Origin: Methylocystis bryophila
GTDB lineage: Bacteria; Pseudomonadota; Alphaproteobacteria; Rhizobiales; Beijerinckiaceae
Assembly (NCBI RefSeq): GCF_027925445.1
Contig: NZ_AP027149.1
Coordinates: 3,422,501 to 3,486,500, forward strand
Length of the DNA stretch: 64,000 bases
Direction: 5' to 3'
Under the pieces are notes generated by a model that did not search any database, was not told the DNA's origin, and worked only from the letters and a program-made list of their open reading frames with translations. The translations under genes and the position numbers were made by a program. Below are positions 23,741 through 33,134 of the stretch, one piece after another. How positions within the stretch are numbered: the stretch's first letter is position 1; every line of letters starts with the position of its first letter.

Positions 23741-24711
23741 TCTAGCCTGTCCCTCGCCAAGCAACCATGAGCGCCTAAAGTGTTCTGAATGGCCGTGATC
23801 AAAGGAGTCTGGGGCTCCTCGCCGAGCACAGCCACCAACTTGGCGTTGTCGAGCTTCACCGGGTGACGCCACAGATAGCGCATCTCCCAAAGCTCGCTCA
23901 GGAACGGAACGAAGGGCGCCGCCATGCCGACCAACCACCAAGGAAATTGGCGTGCCGGCAGCCGCGGATTGTCAGTGACCTGACGCACGGCCTCCACCAA
24001 CTCGGCGCCGGTAACCCAGTGCCCGCCAAAATGCAGCACCGCAGTCGTGGGCAGCTCGGTTTCGATTTCAGCCAGGCGGGCAGTGGTTTCAGCCAAGTCG
24101 GGCAAATAGGCCCAGGCATGACCAACCTCGAGTGGACCGGGGTAAACGACGCGGGTCGGTGGCTTTCCAGCCGGCGCGATAACTTTGGCAAGCCAGCTGT
24201 TCACGGCCGACGGCCCAAAGAAGTCGCCGGCCCGCACGACGAGCGAGCGCACGCCGCGTTGCCCGGCCTCGTGCAACATCGTCTCCATCTCTACGCGCAC
24301 CGCGCCTTTGCGAGTCGTCGGGCGCTGCGGCGCCGTTTCCGCGACGAACGGCCAAGCGTCGGGACCGAAATTATAGATGTTGCCGGGGAAAATCAGCCGC
24401 GCGCCGCTGGCCTCCGCGGCCGCCACGGCATTGGCGAGCATGGGTAAGGCCAGGCCCCGCCAGTTGCGGTAGAGTGGCGGGTTGGCGGCATGGAAGATGA
24501 TGTCGGCGTCGCCCGCAGCGGCGACCACGGCGGCACGATCCATGGCGTCGCCGCCGATCCAGTCGAAGCCTGGTTCACGCTCGGCGGCGGCGGAAGGGTT
24601 GCGGGCCAGCGCTCGCACCTGCCAGCCGCGCGCCCGAAGCGCCCGCGCCACATCGCTCCCCACTGCCCCTGTCGCCCCGATCATCAGGGCTAAACGCCGT
24701 GCCTCCGCCAT
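23737..24711 (-). CDS. NAD(P)-dependent epimerase/reductase (extended SDR / NmrA-like)
   Basis: This protein of 324 residues has a Rossmann start 'LALMIGATGAVGSDVARALR' and an NADP-type 'ALARNP'. An extended-SDR core follows ('ADIIFHAANPPLYRNW', 'LIFPGNIYNFGPDAWPF', 'VVRAGDFFGP', 'YLPDLAETTARL'). The active-site Tyr is in 'GNIYNFG', while the usual YxxxK lysine is not obvious, so it may be an atypical member. The start is ATG 24711 with GAGGT upstream. It is transcribed divergently from a LysR regulator only about 120 bases away, the standard layout for a regulator and its target. The substrate is unknown. Confidence 0.85.
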   Translation of the reverse strand: MAEARRLALMIGATGAVGSDVARALRARGWQVRALARNPSAAAEREPGFDWIGGDAMDRAAVVAAAGDADIIFHAANPPLYRNWRGLALPMLANAVAAAEASGARLIFPGNIYNFGPDAWPFVAETAPQRPTTRKGAVRVEMETMLHEAGQRGVRSLVVRAGDFFGPSAVNSWLAKVIAPAGKPPTRVVYPGPLEVGHAWAYLPDLAETTARLAEIETELPTTAVLHFGGHWVTGAELVEAVRQVTDNPRLPARQFPWWLVGMAAPFVPFLSELWEMRYLWRHPVKLDNAKLVAVLGEEPQTPLITAIQNTLGAHGCLARDRLE

Positions 24712-24834
24712 CGCCACACCTCACCCTTTGCAACACGCTGACTTCAGACAAAATCGCCAGCGCTCACGTAACGATGCCGAGCTTTTAGCCATGCGAAAAC
24801 TATGAAAAATCGTTTGGTCATCATACAATTTCGC

Positions 24835-25743
24835 ATGACCAAGCCGGACTGGAACCTCTATCGGTCCTTCCTTGGCGTGATGCGCGCAGGCAGCCTCGGC
24901 CAAGCGGCAAAGCGCCTCGGTCTGACGCAACCGACCGTTGGCCGCCATATCGAGACGCTTGAGCAGACGCTGGGTATAGCCCTGTTCACCCGTTCGCCAA
25001 GCGGGCTCGCCCCGACTTCAGCGGCGCGGGATTTGTTTCATCATGCGGAGAGCATCGAAGCGGCGGCCGAAGCGCTCGTGCGCGCGGCTTCCGGCGAACG
25101 GGCCGAGGAGCAAGGCACAGTGCGCGTGACCGCCAGCGAGGTCATGGGAGCCGAGGCGCTGCCATCGATGTTGGCGTCGTTCCGCGAACGCTGGCCGCGC
25201 ATCGACATCGAGCTGGCGCTCAGCAATCGCACCCACGATCTGCTGCGGCGCGAGGCCGACATTGCGGTCCGCCACGTCAGGCCAGCCCAGGAGAACCTGG
25301 TCAGCCGACGCATTGGGACCATCGCCATTGGCCTTTACGCTCACCGCCGTTACGTTCAGTCGCACGGCCTACCCAGGACTCTCGAGGAAGCCTATGAGCA
25401 TACGCTAATCGGTTGGGACCACGACCCGCAAGCAACCCATTTGGCCGCATCCGTGCCGGGCCTTGACCGCGATCGCTTCGCCTTGCGTAGCGACAGTCAT
25501 TTGGCGCAGCTCGCCATGGTGCGGGCCGGTCTGGGCATTGGCGCCTGTCAGGTTCCGATCGCCAATCGCGAAGCTGAGTTGACCCCGGTCCTCGCCGACG
25601 TCATCCGCTTTGATCTGGACCTATGGCTCGCCATGCACCAGGACCTGCGCGCCAGCCGGCGAGTGCGCCTGCTGTTCGACCATTTGGCCGTCACCCTATC
25701 AGGATGGATCAGGCAGGCTCACAGCGCCAATGTCTCTTTGTAG
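24835..25743 (+). CDS. LysR-family transcriptional regulator
   Basis: This protein of 302 residues has an N-terminal winged helix ('WNLYRSFLGVMRAGSLGQAA', then 'KRLGLTQPTVGRHIETLEQ') and an effector-binding domain ('GTVRVTASEVMGAEALPSML', 'RREADIAVRHVRP', 'MVRAGLGIGACQVP'). The start at ATG 24835 gives the normal family start; an in-frame ATG at 24802 adds 11 residues. It is divergent from the SDR gene, which it probably controls from the shared 120-base gap. The effector is unknown. Confidence 0.9.
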   Translation: MTKPDWNLYRSFLGVMRAGSLGQAAKRLGLTQPTVGRHIETLEQTLGIALFTRSPSGLAPTSAARDLFHHAESIEAAAEALVRAASGERAEEQGTVRVTASEVMGAEALPSMLASFRERWPRIDIELALSNRTHDLLRREADIAVRHVRPAQENLVSRRIGTIAIGLYAHRRYVQSHGLPRTLEEAYEHTLIGWDHDPQATHLAASVPGLDRDRFALRSDSHLAQLAMVRAGLGIGACQVPIANREAELTPVLADVIRFDLDLWLAMHQDLRASRRVRLLFDHLAVTLSGWIRQAHSANVSL

Positions 25744-25797
25744 CGAGAGAGAGATTGCGTGAGGTGGAGGCCCGCCTGCTGAGCGTATTTCTGCCGA

Positions 25798-27045
25798 TCA
25801 GCTCCGATAGTCGCCGTTGATCGCGACATATTCCTTGGTGAGGTCGCAAGTCCACACGGTGGCGGCGCCAGGACCGATGCCGAGATCGACAGCGAGCTTG
25901 ATCTCGTCGCGCTTCATGATTTCTGAGACAGCGGCCTCATCGTAGGAAGGATCGCGTTGGCCCTTGTAGGCGACGCGCGTGTCGCCGAACCAGATCGCGA
26001 GCTTATCACGATCGGCCTCCTCGCCGGACTTGCCGACCGCCATCACGACGCGTCCCCAATTGGCGTCCTCGCCGGCGATCGCGGTTTTGACCAGCGGCGA
26101 GTTCGCGATTGAGAGCGCGATGCGTTTCGCCGCCCGCGCATTGACCGCGCCCGAAACGCGCACCTCGACGAATTTGCGCGCGCCCTCCCCGTCCTTGACC
26201 ACCTGATGCGCGAGCTCGAGCAGCAGCGAGTCGAGCGCTGCGGCGAAGCCGTCGAGGCGCGCATCGGAGGCTTTGTCGATCTGCGGCGCGCCGCGCGCGG
26301 CGGCGGCGCCCGTCGCAAAGAGAAGCAGCGTGTCGGAGGTCGAGGTGTCGCTGTCGACGGTGATCGCGTTGAAGCTGTCGCGCACCGAGCGGGAAAGCAA
26401 TACCTGCAGAGCCTCGGCGCCGATCGGCGCATCGGTGAAGACGAAAGCGAGCATCGTCGCCATGTCGGGAGCGATCATGCCGGCGCCCTTGGAGAAGCCG
26501 GCGATGCGCACCTCGACGCCGCCGATCTCCGCCGAGCGCGTCGCGAGCTTGGGAAAGGTGTCGGTCGTCATGATCGCCCGCGCCGCGTCATGCCAAGCGT
26601 CGGGGCTCGCCGTCTTGACGAGCTTCGGCAGCACGCGCTCGAATTTCGTGGCGTCGAGCGGCTCGCCGATCACGCCGGTCGAGGCGAGAAAAATCTGCCG
26701 CTCCGAAGCCTGCGCCGCCTTGGCGACGAGCTCCGCGGAGAGCTTCACCGCATCACGGCCCAACCGACCGGTGAATGCGTTCGCATTGCCCGAGTTGACC
26801 AGAAGCGCGCGCGCCTTTCCGGCGGAAAGCCGGGCGCGACACCAGTCAACCGGCGCCGAGGGACATTTGGAGCGTGTGAACACGCCGGCGACGCGCGTTC
26901 CCTCGTCAAACAGCGCGAGCATCACATCGACGCGCCGGCTGTAACGCACGCCGGCCATGCCGGCGGCGAAGCGTACGCCGTCGATCGGCGGGATTTCGGG
27001 AAGCGTTGCGGGCGCGAATTTTGAGACGGGACCGGCTTTCGCCAT
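25798..27045 (-). CDS. argJ: Bifunctional ornithine acetyltransferase / N-acetylglutamate synthase
   Basis: This protein of 415 residues moves the acetyl group from N-acetylornithine to glutamate (and can use acetyl-CoA), the recycling step of arginine synthesis. Hallmarks are 'ALLVNSGNANAFTG', 'STGVIGEPL', 'TTDTFPK' and the self-cleavage site in 'KGAGMIAPDMATMLAFVFTD', where Thr197 becomes the new N-terminal nucleophile. 'TVDSDTSTSDTLLLFATG', 'ANWGRVVMAVGKSG' and the C-terminal 'WTCDLTKEYVAINGDYRS' are also present. The length is normal. The parvulin gene lies 81 bases upstream in the same direction. Confidence 0.96.
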   Translation of the reverse strand: MAKAGPVSKFAPATLPEIPPIDGVRFAAGMAGVRYSRRVDVMLALFDEGTRVAGVFTRSKCPSAPVDWCRARLSAGKARALLVNSGNANAFTGRLGRDAVKLSAELVAKAAQASERQIFLASTGVIGEPLDATKFERVLPKLVKTASPDAWHDAARAIMTTDTFPKLATRSAEIGGVEVRIAGFSKGAGMIAPDMATMLAFVFTDAPIGAEALQVLLSRSVRDSFNAITVDSDTSTSDTLLLFATGAAAARGAPQIDKASDARLDGFAAALDSLLLELAHQVVKDGEGARKFVEVRVSGAVNARAAKRIALSIANSPLVKTAIAGEDANWGRVVMAVGKSGEEADRDKLAIWFGDTRVAYKGQRDPSYDEAAVSEIMKRDEIKLAVDLGIGPGAATVWTCDLTKEYVAINGDYRS

Positions 27046-27126
27046 GAAGAGAGGTCTTTCGGGGGCAGTCGCGGCGCCAGGCGCCGCGCAGGGGACACAG
27101 GCCGGAGATCAGGCTCCGGCCGCTTC

Positions 27127-28011
27127 TCACTTCTTCTTGTCGTCGACCTTGGTCTTTTCGTCGGGCTTTTGCGTCCCCGCCGCCGGCGGCTGCGGCGCGT
27201 CGGCGCGCTCGATCTGGGCGGTCTGCTTCAGGCGCTCCAGCAAGGAGCGGCGCGCCGTCTCGGAGAGATAGCGTGAGATGTCCCCCTGCAGCTCCTGTTG
27301 CGACGGGAACTTTCTCGGGCGCTTCTCGACCAGCTTGATCACGTGCCAGCCGACCTGAGTTTTCACCGGATCGGAAACCTGGCCGGGGGAGAGCTTGACC
27401 ACCTGCTCGGCAAATTCCGGCAACCACTCCTCCTTCACGCGCCAACCGAGGTCGCCGTTCTTCGCGCCGGGATCTTTCGACACTTCCGCCGCGACCTTGC
27501 CGAAGTCCTCGCCCGCCTTGATGCGCTTCAGCGCTTCCTTGGCCTGGTCCTCCGTCGAGACGACGAGGTGCAGGGCGTGATACTCATCCACCGGCTTGTA
27601 GTCCTTCGCCGCGTCCTCATAAGTCTTCTTGACCGCCGCGTCGGTGATCGCTTCCTTGCTGAGCTTGCCGAGCATCGCCTGCATCAAAGCCATGTCGCGC
27701 AGATAGGCGAGGCGCTTCATGAAGTCGGGGGTTTCGGCAAGCTTTTCCGCCTGCGCCTCCTGGACGAGAAGCTGCTGCGAGACGAGAAACTCGATCAGCG
27801 CGGACTCCCGCGCCTTGGGATCGACCTGGCGAGAGAAGTTCGATCCAATATATTCGTCGGCGAGCTTCAAGTCCTCGTCGGTGATCTCGACGCCGTTGAC
27901 CTTCGCGAGAACCTTGGCCGAGGCGTCCGGGGCGGCAGCCAGACAAAGGCCAAGAGCGAAGATCGTAAACGCGAAGCGAGGAAGCAGCGCGTTCCAGCCA
28001 GACTCTGTCAT
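27127..28011 (-). CDS. Periplasmic parvulin-type peptidyl-prolyl isomerase
   Basis: This protein of 294 residues has a signal peptide ending 'APDASA', an N-terminal SurA-like helical chaperone part ('VNGVEITDEDLKLADEYIGS', 'LIEFLVSQQLLVQEAQAEKL') and one parvulin domain ('YHALHLVVSTEDQAKEALKR', 'DLGWRVKEEWLPEF', 'VKTQVGWHVIKLVEKR'). It helps fold exported and outer-membrane proteins. The C-terminal tail is disordered and rich in Pro, Lys and Asp. It probably heads a transcript with argJ 81 bases downstream, an arrangement I have seen in other alphaproteobacteria but could not check here. Confidence 0.9.
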   Translation of the reverse strand: MTESGWNALLPRFAFTIFALGLCLAAAPDASAKVLAKVNGVEITDEDLKLADEYIGSNFSRQVDPKARESALIEFLVSQQLLVQEAQAEKLAETPDFMKRLAYLRDMALMQAMLGKLSKEAITDAAVKKTYEDAAKDYKPVDEYHALHLVVSTEDQAKEALKRIKAGEDFGKVAAEVSKDPGAKNGDLGWRVKEEWLPEFAEQVVKLSPGQVSDPVKTQVGWHVIKLVEKRPRKFPSQQELQGDISRYLSETARRSLLERLKQTAQIERADAPQPPAAGTQKPDEKTKVDDKKK

Positions 28012-28155
28012 AGGGGTCTCCGAATCATCCGAGCGTGAAGCACGCGACTGATCGCTGCGCCACCATCGTTCGCGGCGCGCTACGCGGGGCGTAACTACGC
28101 CCCAAGAAGCGCTCTGACAAGTCGCTGCTTCTCCATCTACGAGAGAGGGATGGTC

Positions 28156-31100
28156 TCAGCTCGCGAGCAGAAAACGCTCGGCCTGCGCGAGATCGACGGA
28201 GACAAGCTGCGAGACGCCGCGCTCGGCCTGCGTCACGCCGAAGAGCCGGTCCATCCGCGCCATGGTGATCGGGTTATGCGTGATCGCGACGAAGCGCGTG
28301 TCGGTCTTCTTGCGCATCTCGTCGAGAAGGTCGCAGAAACGTTCGACATTGTAATCGTCGAGGGGCGCATCGACCTCATCCAGGACGCATATCGGCGAGG
28401 GATTGGTGAGGAACACGGCAAAGATCAGCGACATCGCGGTCAGCGCCTGCTCGCCGCCCGAAAGCAGGCTCATCGCCGCGGGTTTCTTTCCCGGCGGACG
28501 GGCGAAGATTTCGAGCCCGGCCTCGAGCGGATCTTCGCTCTCGACGAGCGCCAATTCCGCCGTTCCGCCGTCGAAGAGCAGCGTGAACAGCTCCTTGAAA
28601 TGCGCGTTGACCCTGTCGAAGGCTGCGAGCAGCCGTTCGCGCCCCTCCTTGTTGAGGCTCGCGATCGCGGCGCGCAATTTCTTGATCGCTTCGGAGAGGT
28701 CGTCACGCTCGGCGCACATTTTCGACTGCTGCGCCTCGATCGCCGCGAGTTCGTCGTCTGCACGCAGATTGACGGCGCCGAGCCGCTCGCGATCGGCGCG
28801 CAGCGTCTCGAGCTTGCGTTCGACCACGTCCGCCGGCGGCAAATCCTCGCCCGGCGAGACGCCCGCAAGAGAGACGAGCGCTTCCGGCGTCGCCTCCAGC
28901 TCATGCGCAATAGCGTGGGCCACATCGGCGGCGCGCTGCCGCGCAGCTTCAAGTTGCGCTTCGCTGCGGGCCTTTTCCTCTCGCGCGGCGCTCAGCGCGT
29001 CGAGCGCGGCGCGAGCGGCCCTGTCGCCCTCGGCGAGCCGCGTCTCGCCCTGCACGCGCGCATCGGAAGCCGCGCGCCGCGCAGCCTCGGCCTCCTCGAC
29101 GCCGTTGCGCAGGGCGCGGCGCTGGCGCTCGAACTCGATCGGCGCCTCGGCAAGCTCTTCCTGCTCCTGGCGCGCCGCATGCAGACGCTCCTCGATCTCG
29201 CCGATACGATCCTGCGCATGGTCGCGCCTTTGCGACCAGGAAGCGCTCTCGCGCTGAATCGCCGCCTGACGGCTGGCCCGCATAGAGGCTTCATGCGCAA
29301 AAGCTGTCAACGCGGCGCGCGCCTCGCCCGCCTGTGCGCGCTCGGCCTGCGCCCGCGCCCGCAAGCTTTCGAGCGCGCCAGCGAGGAAGGCCGGCTCCTC
29401 CAAGGCCTCGAGCGCGGCTTGCGCCGCAGCGCGTTTCTGCGCCGCCTCGTCGCGGTTCTCGATGGTCTGCGTCTTCGCGGCCTCGAGCGCCGACAGACGC
29501 TGGCCGATCTGCGCCTGGCGCCGCTCGGCCGCCGCGTGGCGATCGCGCGTTTCGTCGAGGCGCGATCGCGTCCTGCGCTGCTCTTCGCGCGCGTCGCTCT
29601 CGGCCTGCTGCGCCTCGCGCATGCTTTCGCGCGCGGCCTCCGCCTCCTCGGCCGCCGCATCCGCCAGATAGCGGGCCTCTTCGGCCTCCTGGCGCAGCTC
29701 GGAAAGGCGGTTCTTCTCGACAAGGCGACGCGCCGCGGCCGTCGGCGCCTCGGCCGCCTGGGTGAAACCATCCCAGCGCCAAAGATCTCCCTCTTTCGAG
29801 ACGAGCCTTTGTCCGGGCTTCAAGAGCGCGCGCAGCCGCGAGCCTTCCTCGCGGGCGACCACACCGATCTGCTGCAAGCGCCGCTGCATCGCCGCCGGGG
29901 CTTGCACGACTCCGCTCAAGGGCTTCGCGCCCGCCGGCAGAGACGCGTCGTTCGCCGCGTCCGTCAGCGCCCAATGCGCAGGCGCTTCCGGGTCGGAGGA
30001 AGCATCGAGATCGTCGCCGAGCGCCGCGCCAAGCGCGGTCTCATAACCCTTCGCGACGACGATCTCCTCGACAACCGGCGTCCAGGGATCGCCTGAGCCG
30101 GCGTTGAGAAGCTTCTCCAACGTGCGCGACTCGGTGTCGAGCCGCTGCGCGCGCGCTTCCGCCGCAGCGAGCGGCGCGCGCGAAGCGGCTTCCATCTCGC
30201 GCGCTTCCTGGTGACGCGCCGCAGCCAATTCCGCGGCTTCGTCCGCAGCCTGCGCCGTTTCGGTCGCCAGCTCCAGGCTCGCTTCGAGCCGCGCCAGATC
30301 GTCTGCGCCGCCGCCTTCCGAAGCGATCAGCGCGAATTCCGTGTTGAGCCGCGTGAGCTCCGCCTCGAAACGGGCGATGCGGCGGCCCTCCTCCTCGATC
30401 GTCGCCTGAAAGCTTCTCGCGCGCGCGTTGACGGATGCGAGGCTGTCTTGCGCCTCATGCAGCTCGTCTTCGGTCGCCGCGAGCGTCGCTTCGATCTCGA
30501 CGAGGCGCGCCCTCGCCGCTTCCTCGCGCTCGCGGCAGTCTCCTTCCGCCTCGATGAGCTCGCCGCGCTCCTCCTCGAGGCGTTGCGCCACCTCCGCCGC
30601 GTCTTGGATCAGCGAGCGCTCGCGCTCGAGGTCGCGGCCAAACTGCTCAATGCGCCGCGTCAATTCGCCTACGCGCTCCTGGGCGCGCTTCTCCTCGACG
30701 TCGAGCGCGTCGCGCGCAACGATGAGCCGGTGCAGCGCTGCGCCCGCTTCCGCCTCCTTGTCGCGAAGGGAGGGCAGCTCATGCGCGGCGAGCGCCTGCT
30801 CGCGCGCCGCCGCCGCCTGCTCGATCATCCGCTCGTTGACGATCGTCGTGTCGGCGGCGAATTTGCGCTCGGCCTCGGCGAGCCGCGCGGTCGCGGCGCG
30901 GTGCCCGATGAGGGCCGCGAGGGCCTCGTTCTGGCGGATCTGCGCGGCGACAGCGCGATAGCGCGACGCTCCCCTCGCCTGTCGACGCAGGCTCTCGACC
31001 TGGCTGTCGACCTGCTTCAGCACGTCTTCGAGCCGCAACAGATTTTCGGAAGCCCCCTGCAGGCGCAGCTCCGCCTCGTGACGACGCGAGTGCAGGCCCG

Positions 31101-31611
31101 CAATGCCGGCCGCCTCCTCCAGCACGCGGCGGCGGGCCTGCGGTTTCGCCCCGATGATCTCGCCGATCTGCCCCTGGCGAACCAGCGCCGGCGATCGCGC
31201 GCCGGTCGAGGCGTCGGCAAAAAGCAGCTGCACGTCCTTGGCGCGCACCTCGCGGCCATTGACGCGATAGACCGAGCCCTGCTCGCGCTCGATACGGCGC
31301 GTGACCTCGAGCGTGTCCTCATCGTTGAAGGCGGCGGGCGCGCTCCGTTGGCTGTTGTCGAGGACGAGGCCGACCTCGGCGACATTGCGCGCCGGCCGGG
31401 AGCCGCCGCCGGCGAAGATCACGTCGTCCATGCCGGTGGCGCGCATGTTCTTGAACGAATTCTCGCCCATGACCCAACGCAGCGCTTCCACGAGATTGGA
31501 CTTGCCGCAGCCGTTCGGCCCGACGACGCCCGTGAGGCCGGGCTCGATCAGGAACTCGGTGTGCTCGCAGAAGCTCTTGAACCCGAGCAGGCGCAGCCGC
31601 AGAAAGTGCAT
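28156..31611 (-). CDS. smc: Chromosome segregation ATPase SMC
   Basis: This protein of 1151 residues is the condensin-like ATPase that extrudes and organises the chromosome. The start at ATG 31611 gives 'MHFLRLRLLGFKSFCEHTEF', the family start. Walker A 'GPNGCGKSN' is at residues 31-39. Two long coiled-coil arms are very rich in Ala, Glu and Arg, with a hinge around residues 490-620 ('WTPVVEEIVVAKGYETALGA'). The ABC signature 'LSGGEQALTAMSLIFAVF' and Walker B 'ICVLDEVDAPLDD' lie near the C-terminus. The length is normal. The ScpA and ScpB partners are not in the window. Confidence 0.96.
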   Translation of the reverse strand: MHFLRLRLLGFKSFCEHTEFLIEPGLTGVVGPNGCGKSNLVEALRWVMGENSFKNMRATGMDDVIFAGGGSRPARNVAEVGLVLDNSQRSAPAAFNDEDTLEVTRRIEREQGSVYRVNGREVRAKDVQLLFADASTGARSPALVRQGQIGEIIGAKPQARRRVLEEAAGIAGLHSRRHEAELRLQGASENLLRLEDVLKQVDSQVESLRRQARGASRYRAVAAQIRQNEALAALIGHRAATARLAEAERKFAADTTIVNERMIEQAAAAREQALAAHELPSLRDKEAEAGAALHRLIVARDALDVEEKRAQERVGELTRRIEQFGRDLERERSLIQDAAEVAQRLEEERGELIEAEGDCREREEAARARLVEIEATLAATEDELHEAQDSLASVNARARSFQATIEEEGRRIARFEAELTRLNTEFALIASEGGGADDLARLEASLELATETAQAADEAAELAAARHQEAREMEAASRAPLAAAEARAQRLDTESRTLEKLLNAGSGDPWTPVVEEIVVAKGYETALGAALGDDLDASSDPEAPAHWALTDAANDASLPAGAKPLSGVVQAPAAMQRRLQQIGVVAREEGSRLRALLKPGQRLVSKEGDLWRWDGFTQAAEAPTAAARRLVEKNRLSELRQEAEEARYLADAAAEEAEAARESMREAQQAESDAREEQRRTRSRLDETRDRHAAAERRQAQIGQRLSALEAAKTQTIENRDEAAQKRAAAQAALEALEEPAFLAGALESLRARAQAERAQAGEARAALTAFAHEASMRASRQAAIQRESASWSQRRDHAQDRIGEIEERLHAARQEQEELAEAPIEFERQRRALRNGVEEAEAARRAASDARVQGETRLAEGDRAARAALDALSAAREEKARSEAQLEAARQRAADVAHAIAHELEATPEALVSLAGVSPGEDLPPADVVERKLETLRADRERLGAVNLRADDELAAIEAQQSKMCAERDDLSEAIKKLRAAIASLNKEGRERLLAAFDRVNAHFKELFTLLFDGGTAELALVESEDPLEAGLEIFARPPGKKPAAMSLLSGGEQALTAMSLIFAVFLTNPSPICVLDEVDAPLDDYNVERFCDLLDEMRKKTDTRFVAITHNPITMARMDRLFGVTQAERGVSQLVSVDLAQAERFLLAS

Positions 31612-31740
31612 GACCCATGAGCGCCACAAAATAGGGGCGATTGCAAGGTTTTGGGGCCAATATGTTGTGGGTAGGAGCTCTTGCTGCCCGAGAAACAGTC
31701 AGTACGGGAGGCCTCGGGGCGACAGCGCGGCGGCGGCGGC

Positions 31741-31870
31741 CGTCATCGCGAGCGTAGTGGAGCCCTCCCGAACGCTGCCAATCGCCCGTCATCGCGAGCG
31801 AAGCGATCCCGCGGCCTCGCGCGCCTCCTGGCTTGCTTGGTCGCTCCGCGCCTCGCAGCGACGACTGCAG
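31741..31870. repeat. Dispersed repeat, 'cgtcatcgcgagcg' family, two units
   Basis: Units starting 'cgtcatcgcgagcg' occur at 31741 and again at 31788, the latter followed by 'aagcgatcc' and a partly inverted 'tcgctccgcgcctcgcagcgacga'. The same family recurs at 41357-41443. This motif is a common intergenic repeat in alphaproteobacteria. It fills the space between smc and the transglycosylase gene. Confidence 0.7.
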
Positions 31871-31876
31871 GAAGCC

Positions 31877-33058
31877 TCACCCGCCGCGCAGCGCCTTGAG
31901 GACTTTCAGCCCAGCGCGGCCGTCGGGCGTAAGGCCGAGCCGCTGCTGGACGTCGGCGATGGCTTCCTTCGTCTTCGTGCCGATCACGCCGTCCGGCTCG
32001 CCGAGCTGATAGCCGTTGCGAATGAGCAGCGTCTGCAGCTCCTTTCGCTCCTCGCGCGAGAGGCCGGGATCGTCCGTCGGCCAGGGCGTCTGGATGCCCG
32101 GCAGTCCCCGCAGCCGATCTGCAAGCACGCAGATCGCCAGCGCGTAGGATTCGGCCGCATTGTAAGAGAAGATAGCGTCGAAGTTCTTGGTCACGAGAAA
32201 GGCCGGGCCTTCACGGCCAGCCGGCAGCAGGAGCGCCGCGCGCGGGCCGCCGCCGAGCGGCGAGCCGTCGAGCCTGGTGATCCCGCGCGAGGCCCAGGCG
32301 GACATCGCCTGGCGATGCGTGCGGCCCGAAGGGCCCGCGTAATTCTGTGGCAGCTTCACCTCGAAGCCCCAGGGCAAATGATGCTCGAAACCGTTCTTGG
32401 CCAGATAATTCGCGGTGCTCCCGAAGGCGTCGGCGGGATCGCTCACGACGTTCTTTCTGCCGTCGCCGTCGAGATCGACCGCCTTCGAGAGAAAGGTCGT
32501 GGGCATGAATTGCGTATGCCCGAAGGCGCCGGCCCAGGAGCCGTAAAATTCCTCGGCCGCGACGTCGCCATTATCGACGATCTTCAGCGCAGCCATCAGC
32601 TCTTTTCTGAAGTAGTCGGCGCGGCGCGGCGCGGCGCAGGCGAGCGTGGCGAGCGACTGGATGACGGGGCGCTTGCCGAAGCCTTTGCCGAAATCCGACT
32701 CGACGCCCCAGACCGCGACGATATAGGGCGCGTCGACGCCAAAGCGGCTCTCCGCAGCATGCAGCCAATGCGCGTGCTTGTGCAAGAGCGCGCGGCCCTC
32801 CTCGACGCGGTCCTCGTCGACGAGGCCGGCCATGTAGTCCCAAATCGGCGTCGTGAATTCCGGCTGCTTGTCGGTGAAGCTCACGGCGTCATTGGGCTCG
32901 AGAGAGCCGAGCGCGCTCTGAATCGTCTCACGCGAGACTCCCGCCTCGGCCGCGCTCTGCCGGATCCCCGCAAGACAGGAGGCCCAGTCCGCCTGCGCCG
33001 GAGCGCAGAACGCAAGGAGCGCGGCGAGCGAAACGAGACACAGGTGATTCGCTTTCAT
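31877..33058 (-). CDS. Lytic murein transglycosylase (MltB/GH103-like) with peptidoglycan-binding domain
   Basis: This protein of 393 residues has a signal peptide 'MKANHLCLVSLAALLAFCAP' ending AQA. The transglycosylase domain runs from about residue 25 to 320: 'FTTPIWDYMAGLVDEDRVEE', the catalytic Glu in 'IVAVWGVESDFGKGFGKRPV', 'SWAGAFGHTQFMPTTFL', 'DLDGDGRKNVVSDPADAFGS' and 'FDAIFSYNAAESYALAI'. A C-terminal peptidoglycan-binding helix bundle follows ('LQTLLIRNGYQLGEPDGVIG', then 'TKTKEAIADVQQRLG'). It cleaves the glycan strands of murein in the periplasm. No Cys suitable for lipidation is seen, so it is soluble. Confidence 0.93.
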   Translation of the reverse strand: MKANHLCLVSLAALLAFCAPAQADWASCLAGIRQSAAEAGVSRETIQSALGSLEPNDAVSFTDKQPEFTTPIWDYMAGLVDEDRVEEGRALLHKHAHWLHAAESRFGVDAPYIVAVWGVESDFGKGFGKRPVIQSLATLACAAPRRADYFRKELMAALKIVDNGDVAAEEFYGSWAGAFGHTQFMPTTFLSKAVDLDGDGRKNVVSDPADAFGSTANYLAKNGFEHHLPWGFEVKLPQNYAGPSGRTHRQAMSAWASRGITRLDGSPLGGGPRAALLLPAGREGPAFLVTKNFDAIFSYNAAESYALAICVLADRLRGLPGIQTPWPTDDPGLSREERKELQTLLIRNGYQLGEPDGVIGTKTKEAIADVQQRLGLTPDGRAGLKVLKALRGG

Positions 33059-33134
33059 GGGCCCGATGCTAGCCGCTTGCGTTCCTTACGCAAGCTTGGG
33101 CGCAAGCAGCTTCCCGCCCAGCCCAGCCTCCCTG

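Noticed and set aside
28150..30096. 648-codon plus-strand frame opposite smc
   Set aside because: Arg/Ala-rich translation with no family match, an antisense shadow of a clear SMC gene.
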